Source: JACKII01 sp963974445
GTDB taxonomy: Bacteria > Pseudomonadota > Alphaproteobacteria > Bin95
DNA length: 28,811 nt
NCBI GenBank assembly: GCA_963974445.1
Contig: CAXBDI010000043.1
Location: 1-28,811 of the forward strand
Reading direction: 5' to 3'
Under the pieces are notes generated by a model. It did not search any database, was not told the origin of the DNA, and was given only the letters and a program-made list of their open reading frames with translations. Position numbers and translations under genes: made by a program. Shown here piece by piece: positions 24,388 to 28,811 of the stretch (position 1 is the stretch's first letter; each line of letters starts with the position of its first letter).

Positions 24388-24410
24388 GAGGAGACGATGC
24401 GGCCCCGCCC

Positions 24411-26336
24411 CTAAGCGCGGGCCTCGCGGCAATCGATGTCGAGCGCGGCCAGCACCGTGGCGACGATGGCGTCGGCGTCCAACCCGGCCTGCTGAACCTG
24501 AGCCTCCGGCTTATCCTGCTCCAGAAACGCATCCGGCATGGTCATCGGCCGCACCTTCAGGCCGTGGTCGAGCGCGCCTTCCTTCGCCAGAAACTCCAGC
24601 ACGATGGCGCCAAAGCCCTGCGGCGCGGCCTCCTCGACCGTGACCAGAACCGGGTGCTCGCGCGCGAGGCGCCGCATCAGGTCGGTGTCGAGCGGCTTGG
24701 CGAAGCGGGCATCGACGACGGTGGCGGAAAGCCCCCGCGTTGCCAATTGCGCCGCGGCGGCCATGCAGGCCGCGACGCGGGAGCCATAGCCGACCAGCGC
24801 CACCGCTGTGCCCTCCCGCAGCACGCGGCCGCGGCCGATTTCCAGCACCTCGCCGGCCTCCGGCATCGCGACGCCCAGCCCCTCGCCCCGCGGAAAGCGG
24901 ATGGCGGATGGGCGGTCGTCGATGGCGACGCTGGTCGCCACCATGTGGCGCAGCTCCGCCTCGTCCGACGGCGCCATCAGCACGAAACCCGGCAGGCAGC
25001 CCAGATAGGCGATGTCGAACGCGCCGCAATGGGTGGAGCCGTCGGCGCCGACATAGCCCGCCCGGTCCAAGGCGAACCGCACCGGCAGGCTCTGGATCGC
25101 CACATCGTGGACGACCTGATCGTAGGCCCGTTGCAGGAATGTCGAGTAGATGGCGCAGAACGGCTTCATCCCCTCCGTCGCCAGGCCAGCGGCGAAGGTG
25201 ACGGCGTGCTGTTCGGCGATGCCGACGTCGAAGGTGCGGTCGGGGAAGGCCTTGGCGAAGGCGTCCATGCCGGTGCCGGACGGCATGGCGGCGGTTATGC
25301 CGACGATGGTCTCGTCGCGCCTCGCCTCCTGGATCAGCGTGTCGGCGAAGACCTTGGTGTAGCTGGGCGCCTTGGCCGCGCCTTTGGCCTGTTCGCCGGT
25401 GATGACGTTGAATTTGGAGACGCCGTGGTATTTGTCCGCCGCGGCCTCCGCCGGTTCGTAGCCTTTGCCTTTCTTCGTGACGACGTGCACCAGCACCGGC
25501 CCATGGTCGGCGTTATCGCGAACATTGCGCAGGACCGGCAGCAGGTGGCCTAGATTGTGGCCGTCGATCGGGCCGACATAGTAGAAGCCCATCTCCTCGA
25601 ACAGGGTGCCGCCGGTGGCGATGCCGCGGGCCATGCTCTCGGCCCGGCGGGCGGCTTTCTCGATGGCGCCCGGAAAGATGCGGGCGATGTCGCGGGCCAG
25701 ATGGCGCAACGAGGCGTAGGGGCGGGACGAGATCAGCCGTGAAAGATAGGCGCTCATCGCACCCACCGGCGGGGCGATCGACATGTCGTTGTCGTTCAGG
25801 ATCACAACCAGCGATGCGTCCATGCTGCCGGCGTTGTTCATTGCCTCGTAGGCCATGCCGGCGGACATGGCGCCATCACCGATGACGCTGACCACCCGCT
25901 GGGGCCGGCCCTGCATCGCGCTGCCGACCGCCATGCCGAGCCCGGCGGAGATCGAGGTCGAGGAATGCGCCGCGCCGAACGGGTCGTATTCGCTTTCGCT
26001 GCGTTTGGTGAAGCCGGAAAGCCCGCCGCCCTGGCGCAAGGTGTGCATGCGGGCGCGGCGCCCGGTGAGGATTTTGTGCGGATAGCACTGGTGCCCCACA
26101 TCCCAGATCAGCCGGTCGTCCGGTGTCTCGAATATGTAGTGCAGCGCGACCGTCAACTCCACCACCCCCAGGCTTGCGCCCAAATGGCCGCCGGTGACGG
26201 AGACGCTGTCGATGGTGTCGCTGCGCAACTCGTCGGCGAGCTGGCGCAAGTCGCCCTCGTCAAGGCTGCGCAGGTCGGATGGCAGCGTGATTCGGTCGAG
26301 CAGCGGACTCTTGCTGTTGGGGATGGACAAAGGCAT
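24411..26336 (-). CDS. dxs: 1-deoxy-D-xylulose-5-phosphate synthase
   Basis: A 641-residue thiamine-diphosphate enzyme that condenses pyruvate and glyceraldehyde 3-phosphate, the first step of the MEP isoprenoid pathway. The N-terminal signature SPLLDRITLPSDLR is characteristic of Dxs. TGGHLGASLGVVEL and WDVGHQCYPHKILTGRR supply cofactor and substrate histidines. The diphosphate/Mg motif is Gly153-Asp-Gly to Asn181-Asp-Asn. The pyrimidine domain carries FDVGIAEQHAVTFAAGLA with the activating glutamate. The C-terminal transketolase domain is complete. ATG 26336 abuts a GAGGAG, which is unusually close; TTG 26330 has 6-base spacing and is an alternative. A frame to 26399 would begin between ispA and dxs and adds an unconserved leader. 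It is the last gene of the HDAC-xseB-ispA-dxs operon. Confidence 0.96.
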   Translation of the reverse strand: MPLSIPNSKSPLLDRITLPSDLRSLDEGDLRQLADELRSDTIDSVSVTGGHLGASLGVVELTVALHYIFETPDDRLIWDVGHQCYPHKILTGRRARMHTLRQGGGLSGFTKRSESEYDPFGAAHSSTSISAGLGMAVGSAMQGRPQRVVSVIGDGAMSAGMAYEAMNNAGSMDASLVVILNDNDMSIAPPVGAMSAYLSRLISSRPYASLRHLARDIARIFPGAIEKAARRAESMARGIATGGTLFEEMGFYYVGPIDGHNLGHLLPVLRNVRDNADHGPVLVHVVTKKGKGYEPAEAAADKYHGVSKFNVITGEQAKGAAKAPSYTKVFADTLIQEARRDETIVGITAAMPSGTGMDAFAKAFPDRTFDVGIAEQHAVTFAAGLATEGMKPFCAIYSTFLQRAYDQVVHDVAIQSLPVRFALDRAGYVGADGSTHCGAFDIAYLGCLPGFVLMAPSDEAELRHMVATSVAIDDRPSAIRFPRGEGLGVAMPEAGEVLEIGRGRVLREGTAVALVGYGSRVAACMAAAAQLATRGLSATVVDARFAKPLDTDLMRRLAREHPVLVTVEEAAPQGFGAIVLEFLAKEGALDHGLKVRPMTMPDAFLEQDKPEAQVQQAGLDADAIVATVLAALDIDCREARA

Positions 26337-26407
26337 CTCCTCGTGGGCACGGCCTGTGAGGTGCTGGCGCGCGCCGGAAACGGCGCTACGCCGCGGCAAC
26401 GGATCGG

Positions 26408-27292
26408 TCAGGCCCGCCGTTCTATCACGAATACCGCCGCATCTCGCAATGGCTGTGCGTTTAAGTCCATGCCTGCAATATGGGCCAGAGCCTGCTCAAT
26501 CAGCAAGTGTGCTTGATCACGCGCGGCGTCGGGACCCAGGGCAGTGATCGCTGTGACTTTGCCGGCGTCGCTGTCCTTGCCGACGCGTTTGCCCAATTCC
26601 GCCTCGTCGCCGAGGTGATCCAGCAGGTCGTCGACGATCTGAAACGCCAACCCCATGTCCATGGCGTAAGCGAAGAGCGCGGCGCGGGCCGCCGTGTTCG
26701 CCTCGCCCAGCATCGCGCCGGCCTCGCAGGCAAAGGCGAACAGCGCGCCGGTTTTCAGGCGCTCCATCCGCACCACGTCGCCATAGGTGGCGGGCTGTGG
26801 CGGGTGCAGGTCCAGCATCTGGCCGCCGACCATGCCGCGCGCGCCGATGGCTTTGGCGAGGCCGGCGATCAGGCCATTGCGCACGCTGGCGTTCGCATGG
26901 GTCGCCTCGTCCGCCAGGATCTCGAACGCCAGAGGCAGCAGCGCGTCGCCGGCCAGGATAGCGGTGGCTTCGTCGAAGGCGCGGTGCACGGTCGGGCGGC
27001 CGCGGCGCAGGTCGTCATCGTCCATCGCCGGCAGATCGTCATGAATCAACGAATAGCTGTGCACCAGCTCCACCGCCGCCGCGACCCGCAGCGACTGGGC
27101 ATCCGGCACGCCAAACATCCGGGCGCTGGAGATCGTCAGGAAGGGCCGCAGCCGCTTGCCGGGGCTGAGCGCTGCGTAGTGCATCGCCTCGAATAGCCGG
27201 GCTTCGGGCCCCGCGCCGTCGGGCAAAAGGTCGGCGATCAGCGGATCGACCAGGGCGGCAATCGCGGCGAGTTCGTCGCTGAAATCAGCCAT
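26408..27292 (-). CDS. ispA: Polyprenyl (farnesyl/geranylgeranyl) diphosphate synthase
   Basis: A 294-residue trans-isoprenyl diphosphate synthase that elongates allylic diphosphates with IPP. The first aspartate-rich motif is Asp85-Asp-Leu-Pro-Ala-Met-Asp91 in HDDLPAMDDDDLRRGRPT. The second is FQIVDDLLD at about residues 218-226. GKRLRPFL near residue 45 and GGQMLDL are also standard. The residues just before the first motif (SYSLIHDD) and the two-residue insertion in the motif fit bacterial FPP synthases, but product length cannot be settled by eye. It lies between xseB and dxs on the minus strand, with 51 and about 70 bases of spacing. The products feed quinones, undecaprenyl phosphate and hopanoids or carotenoids. 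Confidence 0.93.
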   Translation of the reverse strand: MADFSDELAAIAALVDPLIADLLPDGAGPEARLFEAMHYAALSPGKRLRPFLTISSARMFGVPDAQSLRVAAAVELVHSYSLIHDDLPAMDDDDLRRGRPTVHRAFDEATAILAGDALLPLAFEILADEATHANASVRNGLIAGLAKAIGARGMVGGQMLDLHPPQPATYGDVVRMERLKTGALFAFACEAGAMLGEANTAARAALFAYAMDMGLAFQIVDDLLDHLGDEAELGKRVGKDSDAGKVTAITALGPDAARDQAHLLIEQALAHIAGMDLNAQPLRDAAVFVIERRA

Positions 27293-27343
27293 AGCGCGCC
27301 TGCTTCGGCAGTGTCGTGTCGGTCATGCGGCGGGGCGCGGCCT

Positions 27344-27607
27344 TCAAGCGTCGAACGGTTCGGCGCCGGTCGCCTGGCCGCTGGCGTCGAGCGTGATCTT
27401 CTCGACCTTTTCCCGTGCCTCCCGCAGCTTGGCCTCGCAATGGCGTTTCAGAGCGGCGCCGCGCTCGTAGGCGCCGATGGCGTCGTCGAGGCTGGACTTG
27501 CCCTGCTCCAGCCGGCTGACGATGGCTTCCAACTCGCTCAACGCCTCCTCGAACGAGAGGCTGGCGACATCAGGCGGTACGGCGGTTTTCGGGTCGGGTT
27601 CGGTCAT
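27344..27607 (-). CDS. xseB: Exodeoxyribonuclease VII small subunit
   Basis: An 87-residue XseB protein, the small helical subunit that wraps around the XseA filament in exonuclease VII, which degrades single-stranded DNA. The signature SFEEALSELEAIVSRLEQGKSSLDDAIGAYERG at about residues 18-50 defines the family. It is followed by LKRHCEAKLREAREKVEKI. Length is normal. ATG 27607 overlaps the stop of the upstream deacetylase gene (ATGA), so translation is coupled. The link to ispA and dxs downstream is a common bacterial arrangement. XseA is not in the window. Confidence 0.95.
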   Translation of the reverse strand: MTEPDPKTAVPPDVASLSFEEALSELEAIVSRLEQGKSSLDDAIGAYERGAALKRHCEAKLREAREKVEKITLDASGQATGAEPFDA

Positions 27608-28542
27608 CCGGCAGGACTCATCAATTCGGATACATGAGCGGCGGCGCTCTCGCCGAGCGCCTGCAGGTCATAGCCGCCCTCCAGGATCGACGCCAGTCGC
27701 CCTTCGCAGCATTCTTGCGCGACGGTCAGCAATTGCCGGGTGATCCAGGCGAAATCCTCGGTTTGCAACGTCAGGTTCGCGAGCGGATCACGGGCGTGGG
27801 CGTCGAAGCCGGCGGAGACCAGCAGCAGTTCCGGGTGAAAGCGCCGGAGCGCCGGCAGGATGCCGTTCGTCACGGCCTCGCGGAACGCCTGACCGCCGGC
27901 GCCGGGACGCAACGGCACATTGACGATGTTCTGACCGTTGGCGCCACGCTCGCTGGCGGCGCCGGTGCCGGGATAGAGCGGCATCTGGTGGGTGGAGGCG
28001 TAGAGCAGACTCGGCTCATCCCAGAAGGCCGCCTGGGTGCCGTTGCCGTGGTGCACGTCGAAATCGACTACCGCCACGCGCTCCAGACCGAACTCCTGCT
28101 GCGCATAGCAGGCGGCGATGGCGATGGAGTTGAACAGGCAGAACCCCATCGGCCGGTTCGGCTCCGCATGGTGCCCAGGCGGGCGCACGGCGCAGAAGGC
28201 GTTGCTGCCAGGGGTCGTCAGCACCAGATCAACCGCATCGAGGATGGCGCCGGTGGCCTTACGCGCCGCCATCAGCGAGCCGGGCGATAGGGCCGTGTCA
28301 CCATCCAGCATCACGATGCCCTCCGCCGGCGCAGCGGCGACCATGGCCTCCACATAAGCGGCGGGATGCACCAGCGCGAAGTCCGCATCCTCGGCCGAGC
28401 GCGGCGAGCGGCGGTGGAGCGCCTCGAACGCCGGCGCATTCAGGGCTTTCCACACGGCCTCCAGGCGGGCCGGCCGCTCCGGATGGCCATCGGGTGGATG
28501 ATGTTGCGCACATGTCGTATCTGTGAAAAAAGTTGTTGTCAT
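27604..28542 (-). CDS. Histone deacetylase-like (class II / acetylpolyamine amidohydrolase) enzyme
   Basis: A 312-residue zinc-dependent deacetylase of the arginase/HDAC fold. The tandem active-site histidines are His124-His125 in RPPGHHAEPN. Zinc ligands are Asp162 and His164 in DFDVHHGNGT and Asp247 in SAGFDAHARD. The transition-state tyrosine is Tyr291 in LEGGYDL. The N-terminal HPPDGHPERPARL fits class II HDACs. In bacteria, members deacetylate acetylpolyamines or protein lysines; the substrate here is not known. GGCAGAG just before ATG 28542 is a weak ribosome-binding site. It is the first gene of the operon and is divergent from the adaptor gene across 117 bases. Confidence 0.94.
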   Translation of the reverse strand: MTTTFFTDTTCAQHHPPDGHPERPARLEAVWKALNAPAFEALHRRSPRSAEDADFALVHPAAYVEAMVAAAPAEGIVMLDGDTALSPGSLMAARKATGAILDAVDLVLTTPGSNAFCAVRPPGHHAEPNRPMGFCLFNSIAIAACYAQQEFGLERVAVVDFDVHHGNGTQAAFWDEPSLLYASTHQMPLYPGTGAASERGANGQNIVNVPLRPGAGGQAFREAVTNGILPALRRFHPELLLVSAGFDAHARDPLANLTLQTEDFAWITRQLLTVAQECCEGRLASILEGGYDLQALGESAAAHVSELMSPAG

Positions 28543-28659
28543 CTCTGCCTTCGCGTTTCTGCCGGAACGAAGGTATAGTCCGGCCGGCGATAATGCCAGC
28601 GTCAGCCGGGTTTGGCCGCCGACGTTTGTGGCCGCCTACCTGTATTGAGGCTTTGAACG

Positions 28660-28811
28660 TTGCAGATTGCGCCATTGTTTCATCGGCCAACCCTGCTTTG
28701 CGGGCTATTTTTGATGGCCGCTGCCGGTCTAGCTGCGCCGCTGTCGGCGCCGTTGGCGCAACGGGCCGCTCTGATTGCCGTCGACCCTGTGGTGGTGGAG
28801 CCGCTGCGGCA
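28660..28811 (+). CDS. N terminus of a probable RND efflux periplasmic adaptor (partial)
   Basis: The frame runs off the window end after about 50 residues. It starts at TTG 28660, with GAGG at 28646-28649 ten bases upstream and an in-frame TGA at 28654-28656, so no longer start is possible. A second option is ATG 28714. The N terminus has a signal-peptide-like hydrophobic segment (LLCGLFLMAAAGLAAPLSAP, then AQ). The following ALIAVDPVVVEPLR resembles the first strand of HlyD/MFP adaptors, which usually reads VxVDPV...EPL. The assignment rests on this short stretch and the signal peptide only. Confidence 0.5.
   Translation, partial: MQIAPLFHRPTLLCGLFLMAAAGLAAPLSAPLAQRAALIAVDPVVVEPLR

Noticed and set aside
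1..28811. tRNA, rRNA, CRISPR arrays, classical riboswitches and toxin-antitoxin or restriction systems
   Set aside because: I looked for their typical repeats, motifs and gene pairs and saw none that I could support.

Overview
The window is GC-rich chromosomal DNA that reads as an alphaproteobacterium, probably of a Rhodospirillales-like lineage. The lineage is inferred from gene content and order: an SDHAF4/DUF1674 protein next to htpX, the run htpX-rsmB-rpe-purH, a DUF502 membrane protein, and xseB-ispA-dxs. No sequence search was possible. About thirty genes are supported. I see no rRNA, tRNA, CRISPR array, transposase or phage gene.

Left part (1-9495), mostly small-molecule catabolism. 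A TenA_E-type protein converges on a fumarylacetoacetate-hydrolase-family gene. Divergent from the latter is a plus-strand series: a cytoplasmic gamma-glutamyltransferase-like Ntn hydrolase, a two-subunit molybdenum hydroxylase (2Fe-2S subunit plus IorB-like molybdopterin subunit), a membrane histidine kinase without a response regulator, and a trans-aconitate methyltransferase. This converges on a mandelate-racemase-subgroup enolase-superfamily enzyme.

Accessory patch (about 9500-11530), with visibly more A/T-rich intergenic DNA. It holds a secreted trypsin-like protease, followed on the same strand by a small secreted protein whose layout recalls AB5-toxin B subunits, with a good promoter and a dyad operator-like site in front. 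Behind it is a decayed class III adenylate cyclase gene.

Core part (11532-19375). Peroxiredoxin and ribokinase form a minus-strand pair. An SDHAF4-like gene is divergent from htpX, rsmB, rpe and purH. A roughly 100-bp inverted-repeat element sits between rpe and purH, and a DUF502 gene converges on purH.

Right part. A plus-strand cluster (19557-24011) encodes an amidase, a haloalkane dehalogenase with LinB-identical active-site numbering, a probable alpha/beta-barrel protein, a gamma-glutamylcyclotransferase-like protein and an EamA transporter. A 400-bp gap follows, holding a candidate small RNA with a strong intrinsic terminator. The minus-strand operon histone deacetylase-like / xseB / ispA / dxs supplies isoprenoid precursors (DXP and prenyl diphosphate). 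The window ends inside a gene that looks like the start of an RND efflux periplasmic adaptor.
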